DNA of 64,000 nt from Heterobilharzia americana. Taxonomy: Eukaryota; Platyhelminthes; Trematoda; Strigeidida; Schistosomatidae. Shown piece by piece: positions 1-13,500 of the stretch. Numbering within the stretch: position 1 is the first letter of the stretch; every line of letters begins with the position of its first letter. A program made the position numbers and the translations under genes. Location: contig OX104129.1 of NCBI GenBank assembly GCA_944470555.2, forward strand, positions 53,291,998-53,355,997, written 5' to 3'. The notes under the pieces are model-generated. The model saw only the letters and a list, made by a program, of their open reading frames with translations. It was not told the origin of the DNA and did no database searches.

Positions 1-370
1 ACTCATTCCTCATAAACCACTCAATTGATAGAATTTAATTATTACTTAAATATACTATTTTTATTCATCACACATTAACTACACTGTCCTAACACAGAGT
101 TGATGGAAAGCAGTAAATAATTGAATCTCCTCATTTTTCGTTTATCGCCATCGATATTTATATTGAATAATATATAGTATTATGATAGTTGACACTAAGT
201 TTATTAAGAAGTGACCAGTTGTGATGCTATGATAGTTTATATGAACGTGATGCCAATTCATGTGAATTCCGGTACCCAAAAAAAGTATGACACTCGATGT
301 TTATAGTCAGTTAGTAATATGCTTTCCGCTTTAGTCTCATGCTTTTTGACACTCACCAAAAAATAGCATA

Positions 371-600
371 TGTAATCTTGAAAAGCTTGTTTCCCCCCCC
401 CCCCCCCCAACGACTGGTTTAGTGACGAAGTTCGAGACATAAATACCAAGGTATTCAGATCATGTCTGGTTACATGTGGGGGGTCGTGGGTGCTTACTGC
501 TGAGGAGTCCCTTACTAGGACGAAACAGCTGTCGAGTGCTCCCAGGTTTTCACTGTTTCTCCAACTGATGTCAGCCTTTGATAAGTACAGCATTAAAAAT
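371..600 (+). mobile_element. SM-alpha-like SINE with hammerhead ribozyme
   Basis: The body contains a pol III B-box-like GTTCGAGAC (about 430-438), the ribozyme core, and a 3' part (AACTGATGTCAGCCTTTGAT) shared with the copy at 45165-45415. A run of C at about 392-408 interrupts the head. SM-alpha elements are known Schistosoma pol III retroposons that encode hammerhead ribozymes. Exact ends were not resolved. Confidence 0.65.
481..550 (+). ncRNA. hammerhead ribozyme (type I, SM-alpha-like)
   Basis: Core seen directly: CTGAGGA (500-506, matches CUGANGA), stem II GTCC/GGAC (507-510, 518-521) with a 7-base loop, GAAA (522-525), and a self-complementary stem III ACAG/CTGU (525-532). A cleavage triplet GTC follows, ending at 533. 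Stem I pairing on the outer flanks is only partial by eye. Known Schistosoma hammerheads have the same short palindromic stem III. Confidence 0.7.
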
Positions 601-1097
601 AAAATTCCCATAAAACTAAAACCACATTTATATTTATTCAAAAGTACGGAAGAGTAGAGATTACTAAAAATGACACGAGATTCAGGAATCAGCAGTGCTT
701 GCCGTTATTTCATATCTAAAATGAGTTAGAAGGCACTTTTTTGAGGTACAGTTGTGAATAACAGATTATTTTTATGTCATTCAAGCAGTCACACTCTGTT
801 TGGTCTCGCAACATCATGAATAGAAACATTCTTTTGTAATGCCACCGATTGACAATGCTGAGCTCTTATCGACACACATAAGATGAGTCAAATAGAAGAA
901 AAGCTCCTAGAAAAACTTCTTAATATAATGATGAAACTGTCGAGCCCGATAAAAACAACATCAACATGGATTATAAAAGGCAAAATCTCAACAAGAAAAA
1001 GAACACTTACATAAGACTAAGCATAAATTGAGTGAGGAATACAGTTGAAATTGTAAGATGAAAAAGTAGAATAAACAAATAGAAAGGTAGCTTAAAG

Positions 1098-1103
1098 TTT
1101 ATT
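1098..1103 (-). promoter_or_regulatory. AATAAA poly(A) signal overlapping the SMYD4-like stop codon
   Basis: On the minus strand the end reads TTC TGA ATAAACT, so the last A of the stop codon is the second base of the hexamer AATAAA's span. If used, cleavage would leave a 3' UTR of only a few tens of bases. No transcript evidence is available here. Confidence 0.4.
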
Positions 1104-2161
1104 CAGAATGTTGATCGAATTATTTCACTTTCATATGACCATGAAGTGTGTTGAAGATCAAACAACTGCTTAAGTAGTTCTTGTAACCAGTCTAAATGAA
1201 TACAGGGCCGTCGGAGTACACCATACAAATGTTTTGTGTTTAGCATACGTGTAGCATAAGTAAAAAATTTGCTTAAAAATTTATCTGTTATTTCCTTCGG
1301 TGGAGTCTTTTGAAATGTTAGTGGTATACTATCCAATTTGGTCAATAGATCATTGAAAAGCAGCTTTTGAAACCTTCCGATCGACTTCATTTGGATGTGT
1401 TGGCTACAATGACATTGTTTACCAATTTTAGTTAAGTTACTTTCTTGATTCAAGAATGGTGCTGCTACATTGGAAACAATAGCCCCTGAACATGTAAAAC
1501 ACTTTAATTGGAAATTCATAATACCATCACCAATGATACTTTTACTGTTGTTCATGGCTGACCAGTCATCTAAACATGCTTGACACTTACAATGAAAATG
1601 ATACTGCGACCATAATGAGTTTTGACGTTCTTTTAACGAGTGTACTGCATAATGTAGACCGTAATTGCCATAGATCATTTCACCACATTTGATTGGTCTA
1701 AGCGAGTATACTGCGCATCGAAATTCACTCTCAGTGACATTAGTAACATTTGGATCACATGAATGATTGATCAATGATAGGACTGGATACAGACAAGTAG
1801 ATATTTCAACTGACGATAACTTGTTTAAATCTATGCCAGGTATGGTGGGTCGTATACCAGCATTTTCTGATAAGATATACTCAGGCACTGACAGTGAATG
1901 ACCATTCGATGAGATACATTGTAGATGATGTAGCATACATGTTGATGCCCATATAAATGGAAGGGAAGTAGAAGTAGGTTGGTCATTTTCGAGAACATTT
2001 TCTTCCCGTTGGATTGGATAACCGCCAGCCTTAAGAAGACGTAGAATTGAGGGAGGAACAGACCAGATAGAAAATTGATTGAAAAAAACGCAATTAAGGT
2101 TAATCACTGTCAATTCGCTAAACGTTTTAAAAGGAAGTTCAATATCATTAGACCAACTGTA
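1103..2161 (-). CDS. SMYD4: SMYD4-like terminal coding exon 7 (SET core, post-SET, C-terminus)
   Basis: The acceptor TTATTGACTTGCAG at 2162-2175 opens 352 codons plus a stop. Seen in order: PVLSLINHSCDPN (SET signature), ECGEMIY-like GEMIYGNYG, then the post-SET ligands CKCQAC. A further Cys-rich patch (CFTCSGAI, CHCSQH) resembles the C-terminal zinc-binding pieces of SMYD proteins. The stop overlaps a poly(A) signal (TGAATAAA in the transcript), implying a very short 3' UTR. Some tools may extend the ORF upstream to 2209, but the acceptor fits better. Confidence 0.86.
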   Translation of the reverse strand, partial: YSWSNDIELPFKTFSELTVINLNCVFFNQFSIWSVPPSILRLLKAGGYPIQREENVLENDQPTSTSLPFIWASTCMLHHLQCISSNGHSLSVPEYILSENAGIRPTIPGIDLNKLSSVEISTCLYPVLSLINHSCDPNVTNVTESEFRCAVYSLRPIKCGEMIYGNYGLHYAVHSLKERQNSLWSQYHFHCKCQACLDDWSAMNNSKSIIGDGIMNFQLKCFTCSGAIVSNVAAPFLNQESNLTKIGKQCHCSQHIQMKSIGRFQKLLFNDLLTKLDSIPLTFQKTPPKEITDKFLSKFFTYATRMLNTKHLYGVLRRPCIHLDWLQELLKQLFDLQHTSWSYESEIIRSTF

Positions 2162-5100
2162 CTGCAAGTCAATAATGATTAGACAGTCAGTTGGAAGTTT
2201 TCTAGGCACTCAGATGATTTCAAGACAGTTGTCATTATAGATCGATTTCCGCTATGGAAATACCGAAAACCAGCGAGCACTGCGTAGTCGCATCGTCCTA
2301 GTTCGAGAATTCTCTAGCTTATGTTGTTCTATGATTAAAACCGTTATGAAATAGACTAACTTCAACAAACCTCCGAAATTCAATAGCAATTTAATGTTGA
2401 TTGATATAAGAGTAAAACTTGTGCACTGTGGTAAAATTTAATTCCATTTTAATTGATTTTTTAGATTTATCACATAGTATAACAGTGTTGCCTACTGGAT
2501 TACGTTTCGGACATAATTTATTGTCCATAGTTATATCAAGATAACTACACAATTTTGAGATATCCTTTATATAGCCCTAATTTCCTTGTCTCTTTGTGAG
2601 ATGGGTAGTAAGATTTTCCATATTATCCGTAACAGGCGCTGAGTCATTCCTGTTACATGTGTTAGGTGTTGATTCGATAAACAAAGACTCAGTTATTAAT
2701 ATAATTGTAAAACTCGGGCACTGTGGTAGAATGTAATTCCATATTAGATTTGTTTATTTGATATATAGCGCACAGTGATACAGTATTATTTACTTGATTA
2801 CATTTCGAGCATAAATTATTGCTCAGTTATTAAATGTCCCTCTCCAGCCTGTTACATTAGTTTTAAGAATTTTCACCTTCTCCCATCCTATTGTGTAGTT
2901 GTGTGTAATCGCATGCATAGCTATGGCTGAGCTTTTTTCTAAATTCCTTACCTTACTAGGATCTACCAATTTTGACCTAGCTAAGTTTTTGTGTTCGGAT
3001 AGCCTAATTGACCCTGGTCGACTACTTTTACCTTCGCAGTCGTTGCAAGGGTTTTAGTAAACGAAGTTATTCTGCTTAATTGGGTCAATAGGATCTTTTA
3101 ACCTACAAAGCTTATTTCAAAGTGAGTTTGTAGATATGAATACCACTCTAATCCCAGCCTTATTGAGAATCTTATGTAGTGTTTCTGAGGTGCCTTTTTT
3201 GTATGGTAATACTATGGAGGTTTTGAATTCCCTATTCACAGTATTGCCGCTAATATTATTAACATCATTATTACTGTTATTGATGTTGTTATTACTACTA
3301 TTAATAGCTGTGTTACTGATATTTTCCCTACAATTCCTAAGGAGCTTACCAATTAATTTGGGAGGGTAATTGTTGATGATTAAGGCATTTTTAATGTATC
3401 CGGTTTCTTGTTTTAGATCTTCTGTTTCACTTGTAAGTTTTTTGGCCCTGTTACTTAGACACTCTACTAAGCCAACTTTAACTGACATAGGGTGAGACGA
3501 TTTGAAGTCTAAGTAACGGTTTGAATGTGAAGGTTTTCTGTAGACACTGGTGTCTAAACTCCCATCTGGTTTCCGTTTTATTCGGCAATTCAACATCGCT
3601 AATTCTCCTTCGGTGTTTTCTAATTCATAGGTGAATTGGATTGCATTAACTACTGAAGTTATATGAGTGAAGAAATTATGTACATGTTCCAATTTCAACA
3701 CTAAACATGTCGTCTACATAGAGAAACCATATTTTTGGAGCCGGACTTAATCCTTCTACGGCCATCCGTTCCCAGCTATCCATAAACATATCAGCCACAA
3801 TAGGGGATATTGGTGATCCCATGGCAATTCCTTTTAATTGTTTGTATATTTTATTATGAAACCTAAATATTATGGAAGTTAGGCATAACTGTACTCCTAG
3901 CATAATATCATCTACTGATACCTTAGTTTGATGTTGACTAGGCAATTACTTCACAGTGAATTTCCTTGAGTTTGGACAACAAGCTGTGGTGTGTAGGATC
4001 GAACAAGCTGAGTGTGAGAACACATTTTATACCTTGTCTTATAATACCGTGTGAATGCATCACCTTACATTGCTTCACTGTCTTGAGAACCAAACTTCAA
4101 GTCAAAGGTTTGGGAGTGGTCTATTAAGGCAACAATTTGGTTCGGTCTAGGCTTTTAGGCAGTACTACAGTCATCATACAGGTCATGAGATTATACTGGA
4201 ACAAAAGAATTCAATGAATTGCCTGAACTTTCACATATGCAACCTAACCTGCATTGCAAACACCAAACACAACAGCCTAAATCCATTTCATAATTGTTAG
4301 TTTTACATATGAACTAGTGTTTTCCCCTTAACATTTTCAAATTTGTACTTTCACATTCTTGTTCCACTCAGCTACCTGTCACATTAAAATACTTGTATGC
4401 ATGGACCGTCTTCAGTCACTAAACAATTGCTTTCATAAAGTTGCAAAACAATTTAATATTTGATACAACAATGGTGTAAATGCTCTCTGGTTACACTGAC
4501 TGACTTCAATGTTCGGACCTTGAGTTAGATCAGACAGCAGACAGGTTTAGGTAGGATTCTCAAAGAAAATTGCCATCGATATATGTTGTATTTCAGAGAC
4601 CTGCATAAGAGACTACACGTGAGCTGCTTCGGATAACTTGCCCATCTGTTAGCTCAAAAAGTGTGTTCACCGCAAAGTTGTTTGCAGACAATGTGGTATG
4701 AGGAGCCGATTTTCTTGTCCTCGCACAAAGTAGTAGAGTTGAAGTTGCATCAGTCGACTAGATCATTATCAACAGCCGTTTGCGTGATGTTAGGATAAAA
4801 CATAACTGGCGGAGGAAACAATGTATCTTTATCGTCTCTGGCTATGCCCGACTAACTGCAGCTCGGATGAAAGTGTGGATGAACTCTACCGTTAAGTGAG
4901 TGATCTATAAAAATAAACATGCTCAACAGATATCGCAGTGCCAGCTGGGGACTGGAATGTCCAGCGTCTAGGATCATAGGAAGGCTGTTTAAGTGGTTAA
5001 TGAGGGCTAGTCAGCTGCAGCTTTGTGCAGATCACAGCACATCCGTGCTACCTGCTATTTCCCTTCTTTTAATCAAGTATAGACTCAAAAGATCATATCA

Positions 5101-8100
5101 CAGTCAGTTACAGATGCCATGGGTATGCTTAGGACTACAAAACGTTCTAGAGGACCTTACTAGACTCTGATCACGCTCTTGCGTACGCTAAGGTCATTTT
5201 GCATTTTGGGGGTTATCAAAGTCATCAGCCAAAACGAGTATACAAACTCAAACCAGTTGCGCCTAGTATTGCAACTAAATACTGAACCGAGCTAGATTCA
5301 AGACTGACTATGGAACCTGAACAAGTTGTAGATTGGCATTGGCACCATATACTTGATAGTATGAAAACGGTGAGTAAAGTCACTTTTGGCTTCGTAGAGA
5401 GTTCAGTGAATAAATATTGAGTTTATTTGAGCTCCTTCATACTTCCTGTTTCTCATCTATTTCAGATAATGAGTACAATGGTATGCACAAGTCCCTTATG
5501 CAACAGACAGATCAACAAGCATTTACGTAAGGATTCCGAGACTTGGCGGTCAGAAACCGTGAATGAAGTGGAAGCAGCAGATGCATCTAACAATAATCAG
5601 AGGTTTTTCCAGCTCATCCGACCCACTAATAGAAAGAAAAAAGACTAGGGTCAGGAAGATGATCTGTGAAGTAGAAACCACACTGGTTCACTTTTTTACA
5701 CACCTGGAAGGCTGGATGGAGGAATTCGAAGTGTGATTAATCTAGTCTGGTGCTCCAGCAACATAAATTTTAGTGTCTTGTACTCCCTGGATAGAAACCA
5801 CCATATTGCTTAACGAAGCAGAGTTCGTAAGGCACTTGGTCAGACAGACTAGGTTTTCTGTTGCTTTAGTATGAACCATTGTAGTACCCATCTTGTAAAA
5901 AGGTTTATGTAATGAGTGTGATAATCATCGGTGTATCAGTCTGCTACTAGTAGCTTTTACAGTGTTGCCTAGGTGACTTGTCTTACATGATTAACTTTGC
6001 AATGGACATGTTGCTCAATCGCTTTTTCGATGTTATGACGGGACATTCACTCTTAACTAGGTTGTGGAACACAGGCACACTAACCAAAACCCGGGATTGG
6101 TTGTTTTTCTTAACCTGAAGGCAATAGTCGACTCTTTCAATCATGAAGTGTTATGGTAGTGTCTGACTGATGAAGCCTGGCGTGATATTCTGTATACTGT
6201 ATAAAAAACGGTAAAAACAGCTAGTAATTTGCATCTAAAGGTTAGCAAGCGTCAGTGGATTTCCAGAACCTCATATGAATTGATTGATGGGAGATAACTG
6301 ATTCCAGCTGACCCTAAACACGATGAAGAGAGAAATCAGCTCAAACGTAAGATGACCAAGCGTCTTCGCGTAAACCGTGAACAGTGGTAGTTGGCGAAAG
6401 CAAAAGAAACGAAGAAGGTAGCAGCGTTGGGTAAAAGTCGGTAACTACTTAGGCGTATTAGGGACACTGGCAAGAACAAGACGATGGTGAGCAAAACCGA
6501 AAAGGATGGAACGCTGATAACCTCCCACAACAGGAGGGTATAAAGTTGAGTAAAACAGTCTTGACAGCAACGCTTCAGTTGCCCAATATCCAGCCTGAAA
6601 CTGAACTGGATGTAGATGTCAGTCCTCCAACTATCATCGAGGTACAGAAGGCTGTTTCGAACCTGAAATGATGCAGAGCAGCAGGATTTGACAGTTTACG
6701 GCCCGAAGTTTTCAAGGATGGAGGTGAAAAATTGGTAATTAAAGTGACAGAGGTAGTAGCAAGTGTATGGGAATCAGTGGTAAACCATTCAACTGGCCAA
6801 CTTCACTGACCGTTTTAGTTTGTAAGAAAGGGTAATTTTCTTGTGACAACCATAGAGGAATCAGTTTAACTAATCTCATTTCCAAGATCCTAGGGTGGGT
6901 CCGTATTTATCCGACGCCTAACTGGAGCTCAGGAATAGTAAACTTGAGAGAACCAGGCAGGTGTCAGACTTGGGGTCTGAGTGTAGCTACCCCATTTTCA
7001 CACTCCAACAAGTCTTGGAAGACAGACATATTTACCGGCAACCAAAACTTGCCAAATGTCTTAACCCGAAGGCGGTATTCGAATCTACCGACTGTGAGGT
7101 ATCGTGGCAGAATCAGGCTGTGAAAGGAGTACCAAGCGAGTACGTAACGCTAATCAAAGCTTTCTACACGAACTCACGCAGCCATGTAAGGGATCATGGA
7201 GGATTGTCACCTGAATTAACGATATCTGTTGGTGTCCACCAGAGATGCTCTCTGTTATTGTTGCTGTTTGTGGTCCTCGAGATGACAGGAATTAGTGATT
7301 GGAGACCCTTAGTGATATGGTTGAAAATCAGTCACATTAGCGCAGATGTGTTCACTCTTTGACGTCTTTCGAAGCTTGAATGTTTCAACTAACATTGATT
7401 TTCACATTCTTTCCATTCCCATACACTATTGTCTACTTTGATGTCAGACTTTTTCTATCTTCTTTATCATGCTTCTGTGCACAGTTCTACGCTGATTTTG
7501 TCATTTGAGTTCTCAAACATTTTAACAACTATAAACTTTCAATATTGGCATTTCGAAGGTTTAAACCAGATGTACATTTCAAGCAGCATGTGAATTCTTA
7601 CTATTTAAAAGTAACTCCTCTCCAATGTTCATTATCTACTTCATTTGCACAAACCATCACTTCTAAAGTTTCCTTAACATTTCACTCTAAGAACAGCTAT
7701 CTCTCCTTTTTTAAAACAACTGTCTGAATTGAGACGCCTGTTCGAATTTTATGTTGAAGACCAGGCTTCATATATGGTAACTGGAATATCACACTATTCA
7801 AGCAGGCTTTTTTTCTCAAACGCATATACAAGATCCAAGTATGATTATTCAGTCAATTGCCTTTGTTTGGTAGGATCAGCGACGAAGATTCACCAGTGAA
7901 TGTCAGGGGAATCACAGATTAGTTTCAATGGGTCTGCACATGCAGAGATAATGATAAATCAAGTGATAGATAGCCCACCATTTAATTGGATGGTATTCGC
8001 CTGTATGGTATCTATTTGAGGAGTTGTGCAAGAATTCAGAAAGGACGTGATACAATGCGATATTTTTTTGCACTCTTCACTAAAACACATAAATAAATTT

Positions 8101-10554
8101 TAAATGAAATAGAGTCTCGATTGTACCATTAAATTAACAATCTATGAATAGTGATAAGAAAAAAAACTTACTTCAAGACAAAGTGTTAGGTATACAGCTG
8201 CTACACAACGCTGCCATAGGTCACCAGTTTTACGTTTATCCGAATTGGTAGCAAGCCAACCAATAGATGTATAATCATCCCAGTCACTTTGTGGAACAAC
8301 ACGACGACCAGTAAAGGATAGCAATCCTTCATCTTGTTTTGAACCAACTTTACAGGCTAGCTTATTTAAAGAGGTCTAAAGTAAATTAACAAAAAGAGGT
8401 TCGTGTACTTGATAGTGAGCAGTCATATACTATCTGGTCTTTAATCATGACTGAATTCTACTGATCATGCAACTGAATCCAATGAAAGGCGTTTGCAGAT
8501 GATTATGAAGAAGTTCGGTACTTAGGATTCATTTTAAATGACAGTTACCAGCAATATATTTGTGATGACAAACTTGAAGGAGCTCATGGTTCCTCAGCGA
8601 TTTGCATCCACATCACACTGTACAAAGGTCAGCACTGAGCTACAGCCTAAATGATAACAAAAGCTATGTCTGCAAGTAAGCATCCAACTACCTAATCAAG
8701 AGGCTGGTGACAACATTCAACTTATAAACTGTGAGTTAAGAGTTCAAATCTAGCTCCACTAAATGAAACAGGAGTACCACGTGGCATCACCATTCTTAGG
8801 AAGAAGCATCATAGCCAATTACAGTGATAACAAGACGTGTTTTCCATACTACACTGCCAGGTACTTATAAGAATAATAATTAAAATATTGATAGTAAGTC
8901 TTTCGGGTTTCGATTTTCAGTTACAACGTGTGAAGTTCTAATGTTGAACTAGACATCGTCGTTAGTGAAATTCGAACTTATGAATGAATTGAGGAATATT
9001 ATGGCAACCATAGTTCGCATAAGTTATTTGCAATAATACCTCAACCAGATATTCTCAAATGACTGCTAGACTTTGAGCACACAACCTTACTCAATATCAC
9101 GTACCTGCACAGAATTTATTGCAATGAATGAGGTTGCATAAAAAGCATCGATCAACTGAAGCAAATATCATCTTATGCAGTAAGAATATGGTTCAAGTAA
9201 AGACTGTGATACTAAGTGTATACTTGTTATATAGTGCTATACAGTCTGAAGATATTTTAGGTGAACCCAAGTATTTACTTCTTTTCGGTTTGCCGTTCCC
9301 TAGTGGTGGTTAGAAGTTATAAAATGACTTTTGAACCCACGTTGAACATACTGGATAATATACGGTTATCAGAAGAATATATCTATGTTTCTGCATAAGT
9401 TAATGAACACAACAGTGTGAACTATCTTAGTGGAACTAATATTTATACTTATATGCCAATTGGGGTACTATTAAGAATGAAAAATTGTTATAAACAGAGT
9501 TCAGATAGTTCATCAGGATCTAATGCATTGTTTTTTGGATGGTGTGAAGCGTTTTTTCGATCGAAGTCTAGCAATAAACAGTTGGGAGTTGTCCGAGATT
9601 ATACCAAATATCTAAAACTGTTACATTTATTTACGACTAAGTACGTCCTATACAAACAGTGAAGCATTTGAGAAATGACATCTAGAATTCTACTTACTGA
9701 GGTGGAGAGGCATAAAAAAAAGACTCGCAACTTTTATGGTTAACTTATTCATAGTTACATAGATGTGAAAAACAGCTACCGTGGGGAAATTTTACGACTA
9801 TTCAGTGAAATAGTTGGATCGACAGTATCCAAGACCATGACTAAATAAATATGAAAGGGTCTGTAGGTTGTCCAGTGAAGTTATACACTTTCACCATGTG
9901 ATGTGAACAAGATTTATTCTGCACGCCATCAAAAAAGCATCGCTTCTGAGAGAACTGTAAAAGTTGATATAGAAACGTTCAGTGAACGGGGTTAGCAAAC
10001 AAGAAACGACAATAAATGATCAATGAATGATCTTAGTCAACCGAATAAAGACTAACTTTTAAGGACATTAAAAGATGCCGGTTGGATATGTCGATAATAG
10101 TCATCTGAGATGATAATCTTTGTCTGTGACCTAGTAAACACCAATTGCATACAATGTTTGCTACGTTTTCTCATCCCTTTTCATTTTACTGAAGTTTTTC
10201 GAGAATTTTTCAGTTCAAACGGTCACTGAATTGTGTTATGAGACTGTTTCTACTGAACTCATTTAACCGACTATTTTAAACAATCTATCCTTCAAAATAG
10301 CAATAGGGAGGAAAAACAGTGACTCTAAAGACTGCTGAGATAACCAGTCAGGTTTCAGTATTCGTGCCGGAAAATTAGTTTTTCATAGCATGGAAAAACG
10401 TAATTGATTATTGCAGCAGCTTCTAGGGTGGCACTTAAAGTCACTCGACCAAAAGAGTGCCGTGATCTTAGTTTGGGTAAGATTGACCTAATAGGTTGCC
10501 ATAAATTAACATCATAGTAGTGATAACAATATTAAATTAATGATAGCAATTGGC

Positions 10555-10599
<45 letters not shown>

Positions 10600-13500
10600 G
10601 TCAGAAGAAGAGAAACGAGACGAACCTATCTCCTTAACCACTCCGTTACCGGATACATATCCATCATAAGAGGTTATAATATTCGACACTGAATTGATTT
10701 AAAGCTTATCACAAAACTTAAAATTACGCAATCCATGTGATAGAAGCTAGTTGAAAGAGAAATAAGCATTCTACGTTATTGGCTGTTATGTGTTGCTACG
10801 TGGTCGGAATAATATTAATCGATGGTCCAGTGTAACATTCAGAACAAAAAGTGACACGCCTTTCTACCACATTTCCATGCGCATTGAAATTCTACGTTTA
10901 ATGACGTAGTTTTACTCGATACATGAAATTCTCACAGTTAGTAACCAGACCTAATGTTTCTGGAGCTTAGTGAAGTAAGAAATGCTTTATGGAGAAAGGG
11001 AATCAGGATTATATTCTAACACTTCGAATAATTTAGTGCAACTTTATAGTCATTTACATTTCAGTTCACTATCACTTCACTGCAAAGGAAATCAAAAAAC
11101 AAGACCATTTTCACCTACCTTGACCAATCTGTTTAAAGTGGTTGGAGAAGTTCTAGCCAAGAGCGCGAAAGCAAGCCATGAGATATTTGGACCGCCAATT
11201 ATATCATCGTCTGATAGTTTATCGATGAATACCTTCCATTTTTTCATAGATGCTGTCAATCCAGTTGACAGTGACGTATTGCGTAACCGTTTCCAACCAG
11301 CATAATCTTCTAAGGTTAACCGATCGACAAGTCCACATTCAAAACAGTGCCAAGGAAGAGAAAGATTACTTATAGGCGATATTGTGTCCAAAGACCATAC
11401 TGGATCCCAAGCAGCTTGTTCGCATGCTTCACTACAAAACCCCACCTCGGAAAATGCATCATAGCAAAAAATTATTATCATTACGGTAACAAAAGTTATT
11501 CATGTCACAAAACAATTATCAAGTACAACGAAGACGTATTAACACAAATTTTAAACGAGATTTGGATAAAGTCATCCGACTGATGACGTGGTGTTCACTA
11601 CTGTTTAAATTTACAGGCGATAATGCAATAGTGTTAAAGTTAGTCATAGTAGGAGGCTGTGGGTACGCTCTATATTCATACATTTTTTAAACATCACTAT
11701 CTCTTATGGTTGGAAACTAGGCAAAAGACAATAGAAATTATAATAGTAGATCAGATGGTCTCACACCCAACCTTTATCTTAGGTTCTGAAATCATATTGC
11801 CATATAACGTTTATTGCTCCTTGTTTTTACCTTATAAGCTTTCATGAATGTGAACATGACAGTTACTTTCATTTTGCCGGGGTTACCTTCTTTCTGACTT
11901 CTACGTCAGAATGGTACGCAATTGTACTAGGCTTTTTAATGTTCATACTTGCCCGCCTTTCTTACTTTTTGTGGCTCAAATTGCTTCTATAAGGCAAAAC
12001 TAGACTGTGATGAATATCATGGAGCAAAAATGTTCAATTTTAGTTTTGTCAACAGCACACTATACTTTTGGGATTTTCGTCAGTTTACAACTCGCGTACT
12101 CCAACTGTACAAAACAAGGACTCGGTAATCTTGCAGTAACAATTGAAGGAGACGAGAAGAATCTCTTCATTTTCGAAGGAATCCAGTATCAACATGATAT
12201 AGTAGACTCAAATGCAGACAAAAACTGTCACTATGCAAATCTCCTGTAACTGAATACGTAGTGTAATCCAGTAATTTAAGTATTCAACCAATCGGTCATA
12301 TTTTAGAACGGCTCAGCTGTTTGCAAACAGCTAACTGATGGGTATAATCTTAAGTGCTAGTGTAATTCCTTCTAAAAAGGTATAAAAGGTGAAAACTAAG
12401 CCAGGTGACACCAAACACTACGATGGACTACATTAGTATGATATGTTTGGAGGTCATCAGTAAAAAGCTCAGCAGGTCTAAGTTCGTAGTGTCAACTGAC
12501 AAAGAAAGAGAGACCTAAAATCTGATTAAGTATATCTCTGAGCAAAATATTGTAGTTAATTTAAAAGACAAGTTTTATTCCGACCGGTTAATTGTTGCTA
12601 CATGTTATTTCATTGAAGTCATCATCGATCAACTGTTAACTGTTTTGCTCATTTTGTAGCCTAAATACCTTAGTTGATTTATGTACGTGTTATTCAGCTG
12701 TATAAACGCAGCAGCTGTAGATTCAAAAGACTGGTGATAAAGCGATTGCGAATCTATTTTTTATTATTCAATTTAGTCAGTGACTCATGAGCTTCGGAAT
12801 GGCAAAGGCAAGTGTGACTACATTCTGACAGTGAGGCATACAAAAAGACACGATCATGTGACAGTGTTAAGGTTATATTCACAGCTATCTGAAACAAACC
12901 AAGGGATGTAAAACCTATGCAGTGGGTTTTTTCAGCTGTATATATCTTCTGTAATTATGTAAACACGCAGCCAAAACGGTCACTAACAGAAGTTGAACGA
13001 TTGACAGAGATGGAAGGTTACCAGCAATCAGCATGCTATTCAGTGTTTAAAACAGTTTAGGAAGTTTTAATAAACAATGATGAGAAACCAACACCTTATC
13101 TAATGACATGAACTACAAAGATTTGAAATAAATCGCTTCAAACAGGAAATGACACACATACAAAACAGCACAGTATATCAGGGAAGAGTTAATTTAGTGT
13201 TGACAGTTCGGAAATTTAACAATCATAAATAGTTAAAGCTATCCAAACTGAAAGTCCATGGGTAAAAATGCTTAAAATGGAATACAAACTAAACAATTCA
13301 CTACCTGAGTACAATTACGGCATGGTATAAGATTGATACAGCGTTTAGAACAACGATAACAATTGAACAGTAGTCTATCACTTTGAAGTCGACAAGAATA
13401 TGGCGTATCCCTGATGAGTAATTCACCTATTAGAAAAGAAATTCAGTAAAATGTTGATCTCATTACAACAATAATCAAGTCATTAAAAAATTCAGTTAGA

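Noticed and set aside
258..641. 127-codon minus ORF
   Set aside because: It runs antisense through the SM-alpha-like SINE and the poly-C run; such frames are common by-products of this repeat.
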